Positions 28,109 through 37,100 of a DNA stretch of 64,000 bases are shown piece after piece. The position numbers and the translations under genes are program-made. Under the pieces are notes generated by a model that saw only the letters and a list, made by a program, of their open reading frames with translations, was not told the origin of the DNA and did not search any database. The first letter of the stretch is position 1, and every line of letters starts with the position of its first letter. Source of the stretch: Halomonas sp. H10-9-1 (lineage in GTDB: Bacteria > Pseudomonadota > Gammaproteobacteria > Pseudomonadales > Halomonadaceae); assembly GCF_040147005.1 (NCBI RefSeq), contig NZ_JAMSHO010000001.1, forward strand, positions 2,852,001-2,916,000, written 5' to 3'.

Positions 28109-29622
28109 GCCACAACCTGTTCGAGACCTTCGCCCGCCGCATGCAAGAACGCGGCGACGCCGACTTCATCACCACCCCCGAGGGGCGCCGCTACTCCCAT
28201 GCCGACGCCCTGGTCGCGAGCGCAAGCCTGGCCGGCGCCCTGGTCACGCTGGGCGTGGCACCGGGCGACCGGGTGGCGGTGCAGGTCGACAAGAGTCCCG
28301 AGGCGATCCTGCTCTACCTGGCCACCCTGCGTGTCGGCGCCGTCTACCTGCCGCTCAACACCGGCTATACCGGAGACGAGATCCGCTACTTCCTGGGGGA
28401 TGCCGAGCCGGCGCTATTCGTCTGCCGCCCCGCGGCCCTCGAGGAGGCGCTCGCCATTGCCGGGGAAACCGGCTGCCCCGAGGTCCGTACCCTGGGCACC
28501 GCCGCCGATGGCAGCCTGATGGAAGCGGCCGCCGCGGCCACCCCCCGCGAGGCGGTGGAGCCCCGCGAGGAGAACGACCTGGCCGCCATCCTCTACACCT
28601 CGGGCACCACCGGGCGCTCCAAGGGCGCCATGCTCACCCACCGCAACCTGGGCTCCAACGCCGCCACCCTGCTGGAGGCGTGGCGCTTCAGCGAGAACGA
28701 CCGGCTGATCCATGCCCTGCCGATCTTCCACACCCACGGCCTCTTCGTGGCCTGCAACGTCACCCTGATGGCCGGCGCCAGCATGCACTTCCTGGCGAAG
28801 TTCGACGCCGACGTGATCTTCGCTGAGATGCCCCGCGGCACGGTGCTGATGGGCGTGCCCACCTTCTATACCCGGCTGGTGGCCGACGCGCGCCTCACCC
28901 CCGAGGCCACCGCCAGGATGCGCCTGTTCGTCTCCGGCTCGGCGCCGCTCACCGCCGAGACCCACCAGGCCTTCGAGGAGAAGACCGGCCACGCCATCCT
29001 CGAGCGCTACGGCATGACCGAGACCAACATGAACATCTCCAATCCCTATGCCGGCGCGCGCCGCGCCGGCACCGTGGGCCAGCCGCTGCCCGGGGTGGAG
29101 ATCCGCATCACCGACCGCGAGAGCGGCGACGAGGTGCCGGCCGGCGAGATCGGCATGCTCCAGGTGCGCGGACCCAACGTCTTCATCGGCTACTGGCGCA
29201 TGCCCGAGAAGACCCGCGAGGAGCTGCTCGAGGACGGCTTCTTCATCACCGGCGACCTGGCCCTGGTGGACGAGCACGGCTATGTGCAGATCGTCGGCCG
29301 CGACAAGGACCTGGTGATCTCCGGCGGCTTCAACGTCTACCCCAAGGAGGTGGAGCAGGTGATCGACGAGCTCGAGGGCGTGGTGGAGTCGGCGGTGATC
29401 GGCCTGCCTCACCCCGACTTGGGTGAAGGAGTCACCGCAGTGGTGGTGCCCGAGGCCGGCGCTGCGCTCACCGAGGGCGAGGTGCTCGAGCACCTGCACG
29501 ACCGCCTGGCCAGGTACAAGCAGCCCAAGCGGGTCTTCTTCGTCGACAGCCTGCCCCGCAACACCATGGGCAAGGTGCAGAAGAACGAACTGCGCAAGCG
29601 CCTCGACGCCACCTACCGCTGA
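28105..29622 (+). CDS. matB: Malonyl-CoA synthetase
   Basis: A 505-residue acyl-CoA ligase of the ANL superfamily that makes malonyl-CoA from malonate, ATP and CoA. Motifs are the P-loop YTSGTTGRSKGAM (about residues 165-177), YGMTETNMN, TGDLALVDEHGY and the C-terminal lysine in PRNTMGKVQKNEL. Substrate choice is inferred from coupling to matA through a 4-bp ATGA overlap. A long perfect inverted repeat follows the stop. Confidence 0.92.
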   Translation: MSHNLFETFARRMQERGDADFITTPEGRRYSHADALVASASLAGALVTLGVAPGDRVAVQVDKSPEAILLYLATLRVGAVYLPLNTGYTGDEIRYFLGDAEPALFVCRPAALEEALAIAGETGCPEVRTLGTAADGSLMEAAAAATPREAVEPREENDLAAILYTSGTTGRSKGAMLTHRNLGSNAATLLEAWRFSENDRLIHALPIFHTHGLFVACNVTLMAGASMHFLAKFDADVIFAEMPRGTVLMGVPTFYTRLVADARLTPEATARMRLFVSGSAPLTAETHQAFEEKTGHAILERYGMTETNMNISNPYAGARRAGTVGQPLPGVEIRITDRESGDEVPAGEIGMLQVRGPNVFIGYWRMPEKTREELLEDGFFITGDLALVDEHGYVQIVGRDKDLVISGGFNVYPKEVEQVIDELEGVVESAVIGLPHPDLGEGVTAVVVPEAGAALTEGEVLEHLHDRLARYKQPKRVFFVDSLPRNTMGKVQKNELRKRLDATYR

Positions 29623-29643
29623 GTCCCGGGCTCATCGCGAGTT

Positions 29644-29701
29644 GACGCTGTCCGCGCCGGCGGGACATTGCCGGTGGGACATTGCCGGCGCGGACAGCGT
29701 C
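29644..29701. repeat. 18-bp perfect inverted repeat with duplicated core
   Basis: GACGCTGTCCGCGCCGGC at 29644-29661 is exactly complementary to 29684-29701. The 22-bp loop holds two copies of GGGACATT. It lies between convergent genes, with its right arm reaching the stop codon of the flavin reductase gene. It could act as a two-way terminator, though it has no T-tract, or be a mobile-repeat remnant. Confidence 0.85.
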
Positions 29702-30350
29702 AGCGTCCTCGCTCGCCCCGGCTGAAGGAGCTGCCCGAGGCGGGGCGCTCCACCTCGAAGAGGTCGCTGCAGCGGGCGTAGTCGTTGCCGGCCATGCGTC
29801 CGATGGGACTGAGGCTCTCGCGATCGACGTGGCGCCCGTCCCAGAGCGCCTCGTCGATGTGGATCGACACCACCTCGGCGAGCACCAGGTTGCCGGCCAG
29901 CGGCTGGTCGCCGAAGCGGATGATCTCGCGCAGCCGACAACCGAAGGCCACCGGGGCGCCGGCCACCCGCGGCACCGAGATCCCCGGCATGGCGACCTTC
30001 TCGAGCCCCGCATGGACGAATTCGTCGGCGCCGTGCTCGAGCCCCGCACTGGTCGCGTTCATCTCCTGCACCAGCCCTTCGCCGCTGATCTGCACCACGC
30101 ACTCCGCCACCTCGGCGAGGTTGCGGATGGTGTCCTTGGGATTGGCGTCGCCGTCGAGCAGCGGCGAGAAGCCCAGCACCGGCGGGTTGACGCTGACCAC
30201 ATTGAAGAACGAGAAGGGTGCCAGGTTGGCGTTGCCCGCCGCGTCCAGGGTCGAGACCCAGGCGATGGGCCGCGGGCAGATGCTCCCCGACAGCAGACGG
30301 TAGATCTTGCCCGGGCTCAGCCCGTGCTCCTCCAGCAGGTAGTCGCTCAC
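29700..30350 (-). CDS. Flavin reductase-like (FMN-binding split barrel) protein
   Basis: A 216-residue protein of the flavin reductase-like family. The FMN-binding part is PRPIAWVSTLDAAGNANLAPFSFFNVVS (here broken into its first strand PRPIAWVSTLD and the APFSFFNVVS turn), followed by KDTIRNLAEVAECVVQI. Such proteins bind FMN and reduce flavin or an unknown substrate. It stands alone between a hairpin and an unrelated secreted protein gene. Its specific role is unknown. Confidence 0.83.
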   Translation of the reverse strand: MSDYLLEEHGLSPGKIYRLLSGSICPRPIAWVSTLDAAGNANLAPFSFFNVVSVNPPVLGFSPLLDGDANPKDTIRNLAEVAECVVQISGEGLVQEMNATSAGLEHGADEFVHAGLEKVAMPGISVPRVAGAPVAFGCRLREIIRFGDQPLAGNLVLAEVVSIHIDEALWDGRHVDRESLSPIGRMAGNDYARCSDLFEVERPASGSSFSRGERGR

Positions 30351-30429
30351 GTTGCGCCGCTCACTTCAGATGGGGAAGGGGGAAGTATCGCCCCCGCGGG
30401 GCCAGATACCCAAGGGGGCGACGAGCGTT

Positions 30430-30882
30430 CTAGTCGAAGCTGGTGCAGACGGGGGCCTGCCTCGACGGCTCATGGGCCACCTCGAGGGTAACCGGCGCCT
30501 CGACGTGGATCAGCGCGACACGCCATTGATGGTCGACGTTGACCGGGTCGCACTGGCCTTCGCTGCCGCCACCGAAGTTGGAGTCGATCCAGTAGTGGAC
30601 GTCATAGAGCCGGCCCTCCTCCAGCGCGCCGGGAAAGGAAAAGGAAAAGGCCGGCGACTCGCCTTCCGAGACGCTGCCGGCATCGCTGGCCACGACCTCA
30701 CCCTTGGCCACGTCATACAGTGCTACGTGGACGCTCTGGCCACCATGGGCCCCGATAAAGGAACCATCGCCGGTGAAGGTGAGATCATGGCCCTCACTGG
30801 CCAAGACGGAAGTTGACGCCAGCAGCAACAGCACAGCCAGCGGCTGCGAAACGCTCTTGGCGCCAGGAATCACGCGTGTCAT
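30430..30882 (-). CDS. Hypothetical secreted protein
   Basis: A 150-residue protein with a signal peptide ending near residue 28 (LLLLASTSVLASEG). The rest alternates polar and hydrophobic residues, suggesting a small beta-sandwich, and has two cysteines (in EGQCDPV and PVCTSFD) that could form a disulfide. I do not recognise a family. The gene has its own promoter gap and lies upstream of the flavin reductase gene on the same strand, with 79 bp between. Confidence 0.65.
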   Translation of the reverse strand: MTRVIPGAKSVSQPLAVLLLLASTSVLASEGHDLTFTGDGSFIGAHGGQSVHVALYDVAKGEVVASDAGSVSEGESPAFSFSFPGALEEGRLYDVHYWIDSNFGGGSEGQCDPVNVDHQWRVALIHVEAPVTLEVAHEPSRQAPVCTSFD

Positions 30883-30959
30883 GCCCTACCTCCTTCGCAA
30901 TCGTTCGATGTCGATCGGGTGTTGGCTTACCCCTACAGCCTAGCTCACCCACCACCCAC

Positions 30960-31937
30960 CTATCGAACGTCGCCGGTAACGCTCCGGCGGAGCCTCCTTA
31001 CACTGGGCGAACCTTCCCTGGCTGTCAGAGCTGGGGGCTGACAGGACTGGGCAAATGCCTCAATCAGGTAATCGATCATCGCCCGGACCTTGGCCGGTGG
31101 CCGCCGATCGGGGGGAAACAGCACATGCAGGCCGCCCAGGTCATGCGTGGGCTGGTCGAGTTCCAGGGCCACCAGGGTACCGCGCACCAGGGCCTCCCCC
31201 ACGATGAAGTTCGGCTGATAGATCACGCCCTGCCCGCCAAGCGCCGCCGCCACTAACGCATCACCATTGTTGGCCTTGAGATCCCCTCGCACAGGCACCT
31301 GAATGTCGCCCTCGCGACCGAAGCTCCAGATCCCCTCTCGCTGGGAGGGCGACAGGGTATAGCTCAGACAGTTATGGCCGGATAGTTCGGCAATGCCCCG
31401 CGGCGTGCCGTGTCACTCCAGATAGTCCGGCGCGGCACAGACCCGCATCGGGCAGTCGCCCAGCCGTCGCGCCTTGAGCGAGCTGTCGGCAAGATGACCG
31501 ATGCGAATCGCCAGGTCACAGCCTTCCTGGATCAGATCATGCTGAGCGTCGCTCAGGCCCAGTTCGACCTCCACTTGCGGATAGCGCCGCTGGAACGCGG
31601 GTAGCAGTGGCGCGATGAAGCGCACGCCGAAGGAGAGCGGCACGTTCATGCGCAGTCGCCCGACCGCCTCGAGTCGCTGGGCAGCCACTTCCGACTCCGC
31701 CTCGTCGAGCTCCTGCAGGATGCGTCGACAAGCCTCGAGGTAGTCAGTTCCCGCGTCCGTCAGCGTGAGGCGCCGGGTAGTGCGATGCATCAGCTTGACC
31801 CCCAGCCGGGCCTCCAGGGCATTCATGTGCTTAGTGGCCATGGCCGGTGACATGTCCAGGGCACGTCCCGCCGCCGATAGGCTGCCGTGGGTGGCCGCTT
31901 GGATAAAGACCCGCATCCCCGTAAAACGATCCAGCAT
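30960..31937 (-). pseudogene. LysR-family regulator interrupted by one nonsense codon
   Basis: Residues 1-174 carry a normal LysR HTH (GSLSAAGRALDMSPAMATKHMN) and half of the effector domain, ending AAPDYLE. A TGA at 31413-31415 stops translation. The same frame continues with HGTPRGIAELSGHNCLSYTL and a normal C-terminal half to 30960. LysR relatives usually have arginine in the DYL-x-RHGTP position, so a CGA-to-TGA transition is the likely lesion. It is divergent from the dioxygenase gene it would have controlled. Confidence 0.88.
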
Positions 31938-32057
31938 CTATTTCGCACTCATGGTTAAAGGTGTTGCCATATAACGGCAAGTTCTCTTACTCAAAGGGAA
32001 AGGATACAGTATTCCCTATCAGTCGTAACCGGGCCATACGACCCAAGGAATTGCACG

Positions 32058-32888
32058 ATGACCAACGCTAACGAATCGTCTGCAGCTTCCACCGTCCAGC
32101 CGGTGCTGTTCATTCCCCACGGCGCCGGCCCGTGTTTCTTCATGGACTGGAACCCACCCGGCACCTGGGCCGGCATGGCAGGCTTCCTCAAGAGCGTGGC
32201 CGCCTCGCTGCCGGCTCGCCCACGCGCGATCCTGATGGTCTCCGCCCATTGGCGCACCCAGGAATTCTGCGTGACCGCCGGTGAACACCCCGAGCTGATC
32301 TACGATTACTACGGCTTTCCCGACCACACCTATGCGCTCACCTACCCGGCCCCCGGCGCGCCGGCCCTGGCCGAGCGGGTCGACAGATTGCTCTCTCAAG
32401 CCGGTCTGGCCAGCCAACGGGACGCCAAGCGGGGGTTCGATCACGGCATGTTCGTGCCGCTGAAGCTGATGTTCCCCGAGGCGGATATTCCCGTAGTGCA
32501 GTTGTCACTGCGCGATGATCTCGACCCCGCGGCCCATCTCTCCGCCGGCGAGGCCTTGGCATCGCTGCGTGATGAGGGTGTGCTGATCATCGGCAGCGGC
32601 ATGAGCTTCCACAATATGCGCGGCTACGGGGATACGCGCTTCACCGTCCCCTCCGAAGCCTTCGATGACTGGCTGACCCAGACCGTGGAGGCTGAGCCGG
32701 GTCGGCGCCACGCCGCGCTTAACGACTGGGCTCGGGCACCCCATGCGCTTCAGTGCCACCCGCCGGGCGACGAAGAGCACCTGATCCCGCTGATGGTCGC
32801 CGCCGGCGCCGCGGGGAAAGACAAGGGCCGCAAGATCTATTCGGAACAAGTGCTCAAGACGCAGCTGTCCGCCTTCCGTTTCGGCTGA
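32058..32888 (+). CDS. DODA-type (YgiD-like) extradiol dioxygenase
   Basis: A 276-residue class III extradiol dioxygenase of the 4,5-DOPA dioxygenase type. Metal and catalytic histidines are visible in PHGAGPC, SAHWRTQ, DHGMFVPLKLMF, GMSFHNMR and DEEHLIPLM. Bacterial members act on catechols. The LysR gene on the other side of the promoter gap is now a pseudogene, so expression may be unregulated or lost. Downstream lies a deleted SDR gene. Confidence 0.87.
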   Translation: MTNANESSAASTVQPVLFIPHGAGPCFFMDWNPPGTWAGMAGFLKSVAASLPARPRAILMVSAHWRTQEFCVTAGEHPELIYDYYGFPDHTYALTYPAPGAPALAERVDRLLSQAGLASQRDAKRGFDHGMFVPLKLMFPEADIPVVQLSLRDDLDPAAHLSAGEALASLRDEGVLIIGSGMSFHNMRGYGDTRFTVPSEAFDDWLTQTVEAEPGRRHAALNDWARAPHALQCHPPGDEEHLIPLMVAAGAAGKDKGRKIYSEQVLKTQLSAFRFG

Positions 32889-32951
32889 GGCAGCCACGCC
32901 ACTTTGCACAGCCACCTCACCTGGCAACTCACGCAATACCGCAGGAGAACG

Positions 32952-33041
32952 ATGATGCACATTGAACTATCCGGCAAACAGGCCCTGGTCACCGGCTCCA
33001 CCCTGCGAGTGGAAGGTGGCATCGTCGAGAGCATTGCCTGA
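32952..33041 (+). pseudogene. Deletion remnant of a short-chain dehydrogenase (29 codons)
   Basis: The frame starts after GGAGAACG and reads MMHIELSGKQALVTGST, the N-terminus of an SDR enzyme up to the nucleotide-binding glycines. It then joins directly to LRVEGGIVESIA, a typical SDR C-terminus, and a stop. About 230 internal residues are missing, yet the frame is preserved. It sits in a dioxygenase-SDR-DUF2218-cytochrome b561 gene order. Confidence 0.75.
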
Positions 33042-33070
33042 CGACCCATCCACCACAGGAGAAATGAGCC

Positions 33071-33343
33071 ATGCCGACCTCCAGCGCCCATATTCATACA
33101 CAAACCCCGCAACGTCTGATGAACCGGCTGTGCAAGCACTGGGGGCACAAGTTTCCGGTCACGCTTGACGAGCAACAAGGCGTAATCGAACTGCCGCTGG
33201 GCGTCTGTCGGCTGCACTGCGCCGACACGCTGACGGTAGAACTGGAAAGCGATAGTGTGCAAATGTCGAGATTGCAGCAGGTGGTGACCGACCATCTGCA
33301 GCGTATGGCAGGCAAGGAAACACTTGCCATCGAATGGAAGTAA
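33071..33343 (+). CDS. DUF2218 protein
   Basis: A 90-residue DUF2218 protein. It has the family layout of an early SAHIHTQTPQRLMNRLCKHW helix, a central beta hairpin (GVIELPLGVCRLHC) and a late helix (MSRLQQVVTDHLQRMA). Proteins of this family often lie beside siderophore or redox genes; the function is unknown. It follows the SDR remnant by 29 bp and precedes the cytochrome b561 gene by 35 bp. Confidence 0.8.
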   Translation: MPTSSAHIHTQTPQRLMNRLCKHWGHKFPVTLDEQQGVIELPLGVCRLHCADTLTVELESDSVQMSRLQQVVTDHLQRMAGKETLAIEWK

Positions 33344-33378
33344 TGGGCTGTCATCACGGCCGAAAAAAGGAGCAGAAC

Positions 33379-33900
33379 ATGAAAAATGACTCGAAAGAAC
33401 GCTATGGAAGCGTCAGCAAAACCTTCCACTGGCTGATGGCCGTGCTGATCGGTTGGCAGCTGTTCAAGTTCGGGGACCGTATCGCCGAGGGCGAGCACTG
33501 GGTGGGGCAGACCCTGGTGCCCTGGCATGTGTCCATCGGCACTCTGCTGCTGGTACTGATCGTGCTGCGTCTGGCGTGGGTGATGACACAGCGTCACCAG
33601 CGCCCGGCCCAGGACCCGGCCACCGCCATGCTGGTTAAAGCCGGGCATGGCCTGCTCTTCGCCGGCATGCTGCTGATGCCGATCACCGGGGTGATGGTGA
33701 TGCTGGGCGGCGGCTATGGACTGACCGCCTTCGGGGTGGAGATTCTCGCGAAGGGTGAAGAGATCGCCTGGGCCGCGAGCCTCGGCAGCCTGCACTCACC
33801 GCTGGCCTGGGCCTTGGCCGCGCTCATCACCGGGCATATCGGCATCGCCCTGTTTCACCACTTCATCCAACGCGACGATACGCTCAAGCGGATGCTGTAG
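33379..33900 (+). CDS. Cytochrome b561
   Basis: A 173-residue di-haem membrane cytochrome with four hydrophobic spans. Likely haem-ligand histidines are in KTFHWLMAV, VPWHVSIG, KAGHGLLFA and GSLHSPLAW. It would accept electrons from quinol in the inner membrane. The ATG at 33379 has AAGGAG six bases upstream; a start 15 codons earlier overlaps the DUF2218 stop. It ends the small operon, with a terminator about 80 bp on. Confidence 0.87.
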   Translation: MKNDSKERYGSVSKTFHWLMAVLIGWQLFKFGDRIAEGEHWVGQTLVPWHVSIGTLLLVLIVLRLAWVMTQRHQRPAQDPATAMLVKAGHGLLFAGMLLMPITGVMVMLGGGYGLTAFGVEILAKGEEIAWAASLGSLHSPLAWALAALITGHIGIALFHHFIQRDDTLKRML

Positions 33901-33980
33901 CGCGACCGTGACAGGTTGCCTTCAACAGGCTTTCGACATGGGTGAATCGTACCGGCTTTCTCGGAGACCCTTTGGCTTGA

Positions 33981-34004
33981 GTCAGGCCACCTTCTTGGCC
34001 TGAC
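33981..34004 (+). terminator. Terminator-like hairpin before recC
   Basis: Perfect 9-bp stem GTCAGGCCA/TGGCCTGAC with a 6-base loop and the tail CCTATT, without a strong T-tract. Confidence 0.5.
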
Positions 34005-34183
34005 CCTATTGCTCACGATACAGCGCCTCTCGCTCGGCCGGTGGCATGTTGCCAACCGGCTCCACTCCCCTCTGAGCCCGTTGCCACCGCCGTTGTTCCC
34101 CCGTGCGGGGCGAGCCCGCTTCATGCCCCCGCCGATTTGCGGCACCATGGCTGCCTGCCCGCCCTCCGCGAAGGAACCGCATC

Positions 34184-37100
34184 ATGTCCGCCCTCGACGC
34201 CCCTCCCCCCCTGACGCCCGGCTTCATGGTGATCCACGGCAATCGCCTGGAAGCGCTGCGCGACCTGGCGGTGGAGTGGCTGCGCCAGCATCCGCTGGGG
34301 CCACTGGAAGACGAGGTGATCCTGGTGCAGAGCAACGGCATCAGCCAGTGGCTGAAGCTGGCGCTGGCCGCCGACCCGCCCAAGGGCGCCGGCATCGCCG
34401 CGGCCATGGACGTCACCCTGCCGGCACGCTACCTCTGGCAGGCCTACCGCGCGGTGCTCACCCAGCAGGACGGCCCCGACGCCGTGCCGCCGGCATCCCC
34501 CTTGGACAAGCCGCGCCTGGTCTGGCGGCTGATGCGCCTGCTGCCGGAGCTCACGGACGACGCCACCTTCGCGCCCCTGGCACGCTTCCTCGCCGACGAC
34601 GATGACCTGCGCAAGCGCCACCAGCTCGCCGAGCGCCTGGCCGACCTGTTCGACCAGTACCAGGTCTACCGGGCCGACTGGCTGGCCGCCTGGGCCGAGG
34701 GCCGCGACGAGCTGATCGATGCCCGCGGCCAGGCCAGGGCACTCGCCGAGGATCAGCGCTGGCAGCCGGCGCTGTGGCGGCGCCTGCGCGACGACATCGG
34801 AGACGAAGGACTCGCCACCAGCCGCGCCTGGGTGCACACCCGCTTTCTCGAGGCATGCCGGGAACTGACGCCCGAGACGCGTCCCGCCGGCCTGCCGCGC
34901 CGGGTGGTGGTGTTCGGCATCTCCTCGCTGCCCCGCCAGACCCTGGAGGCGCTGGCCGCGGTGTCCCGGGTCACCCAGGTGCTGCTCTGCGTGCACAACC
35001 CCTGCCGCCACTACTGGGCGGACATCATCGAGCACAAGGATCTCTTGAGAGCCGCCCGCCGGCGCCAGCGCCAACGCCCCGGCATGCCGCTCGCGCTCGA
35101 CGACACCGAGCTGCACCTCCACGCCCAGCCGCTGCTCGCCGCCTGGGGCAAGCAGGGCCGCGACTACCTGCGCCTGCTCGACGAGTTCGACGACCAGGAC
35201 GCCTACCGGGCGCTGTTCGACGCCGAGGCGCTGCGCATCGACCTGTTCGATTCGCCCCTCGAGCAGGCCGAAGTTCCCGGGCTACTCCAGCAGTTGCAGG
35301 ACGACATCCTCGAGCTGCGCCCGCCCCAGGAGACCCGCGACACCTGGCCGGCCGTCGACCCGGCCGTTGATCGCAGCCTACGCTTCCACGTCGCCCACAG
35401 CGCCCTGCGCGAGGTGGAGATCCTCCACGACCAGCTGCTCGCCGCGTTTGATGCCGACCCCACGCTGCGCCCGCGGGACGTGCTGGTGATGGTGCCGGAC
35501 ATCGACACCTACGCCGCCGCCGTGCAGGCGGTATTCGGCCGCCTGGCGCCGGACGACCCGCGCCATATCCCCTTCACGCTCTCCGATCAGACCAGCCGCC
35601 ATCGCCAGCCGCTGCTGGTGGCATTGGAGGCGCTCCTGCACCTGCCGGAGGCGCGGCTCACGGTGAGCGACCTCCTGGACCTGATGGAAGTGCCCGCCCT
35701 GCGCGCTCGCTTCGGCTTGGACGCCGAGGCGCTGCCGGTGCTGCGCCGCTGGATCGAGGGCGCCGGCATCCGCTGGGGGCTCGATGCCGAGCAGCGCGCC
35801 CGGCTCGACCTGCCCGGCGGGCTCACCGCCAACACCTGGGCCTTCGGCCTGCGCCGGCTGATGCTCGGCTACGCCGTCGGCCGCAGTACGGAGAACGAGA
35901 GCGCCGACGGCCCCTGGCACGACATCGAGCCCTATGGCGATATCGGCGGCCTGGAGGCGGCGCTCGCCGGCCCGCTGATGGACCTGCTCGACGTGCTGGA
36001 GGCCCAGTGGCGCGCGCTCTCCGAGCCCACCGACGTGGCCACCTGGTGCCGGCGGCTGCGCGGGCTACTGAGTGAGTGCTTCGCCGCCGAGGACGAGGCG
36101 GACCTCGCCACCCTGGGCCGCCTGGAGGAGCTCTTGGAGGAGTGGCAGGAGACCAGCGAGGATGCCGGCCTGACCGAGGCGCTGCCGCTCTCGGTGGTGC
36201 GCGAGCACTGGCTCGGCCAGCTCGACCAGGCCAGCCTCTCCCAGCGCTTCCTGGCCGGCGCGGTGAACGTCGCCACCCTGATGCCGATGCGCGCCATCCC
36301 CTTCCGGCACGTGTGCCTCTTGGGCATGAACGACGGCGAGTACCCGCGGGTGCAGCGCCCGCTGGACATCGACCTGATGGGCCACGACTACCGCCCCGGC
36401 GACCGTTCGCGCCGCGAGGACGACCGCTACCTCTTCCTCGAGGCGCTGCTCTCGGCCCGGGAGAGCCTGATGATCAGCTGGGTCGGCCGCAGCATCCACG
36501 ACAACGCGCCCCGCCCGCCCTCGGTGCTGCTCGGCCAGCTGCGCGACCACCTCGCCGCCGGCTGGCGCTTGACAGGCGCAGAAGAAGACGACGCCGGCCA
36601 GGCCCTGCTCGATGCCCTGACCACCGAGCACCCGCTGCAGCCGTTCAGCCGGAAGTACTTCCGCGCGGGGTCGGGCGCGGTAGAAAGCCGCGCGGGGTCG
36701 GGCGCGGTAGAAAGCCGCGCGGGGTCGGGCACGGTAGAAAGCTTCTCTGGCGACGACCGGCTGTTTACCTACGCCCGGGAGTGGCGGGCGGTGCACCAGG
36801 CGCCCCAGGACGAGGAGAGCGACGCCGTGGCCGACGGCGAGCTGCCGCCCATGGAGCTCGACACCGCCCTTACGCTTTCGCGGCTCAGTGGCTTCCTCAA
36901 GGACCCGGTAAAGGCCTTCTTCACGACTCGGCTCGGCGTTGTTCTGGAGCGCGAGGCGCTGGAGAGCCCCGACCACGAGCCCTTCGCCCTGGACGGCCTC
37001 GACCACTGGCAGCTCCAGCAGGCGCTGATCGAGGCCGGGCGCCGCGCCGTGGACGAGGGCGCATCGCCCACCCCCGCCGTCCACGACACCCTGGCGCGCC

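Noticed and set aside
30372-30420. CGCCCCC/GGGGGCG hairpin as terminator of the secreted-protein gene
   Set aside because: The loop is long and no T-tract follows on the minus strand, so support is too weak.
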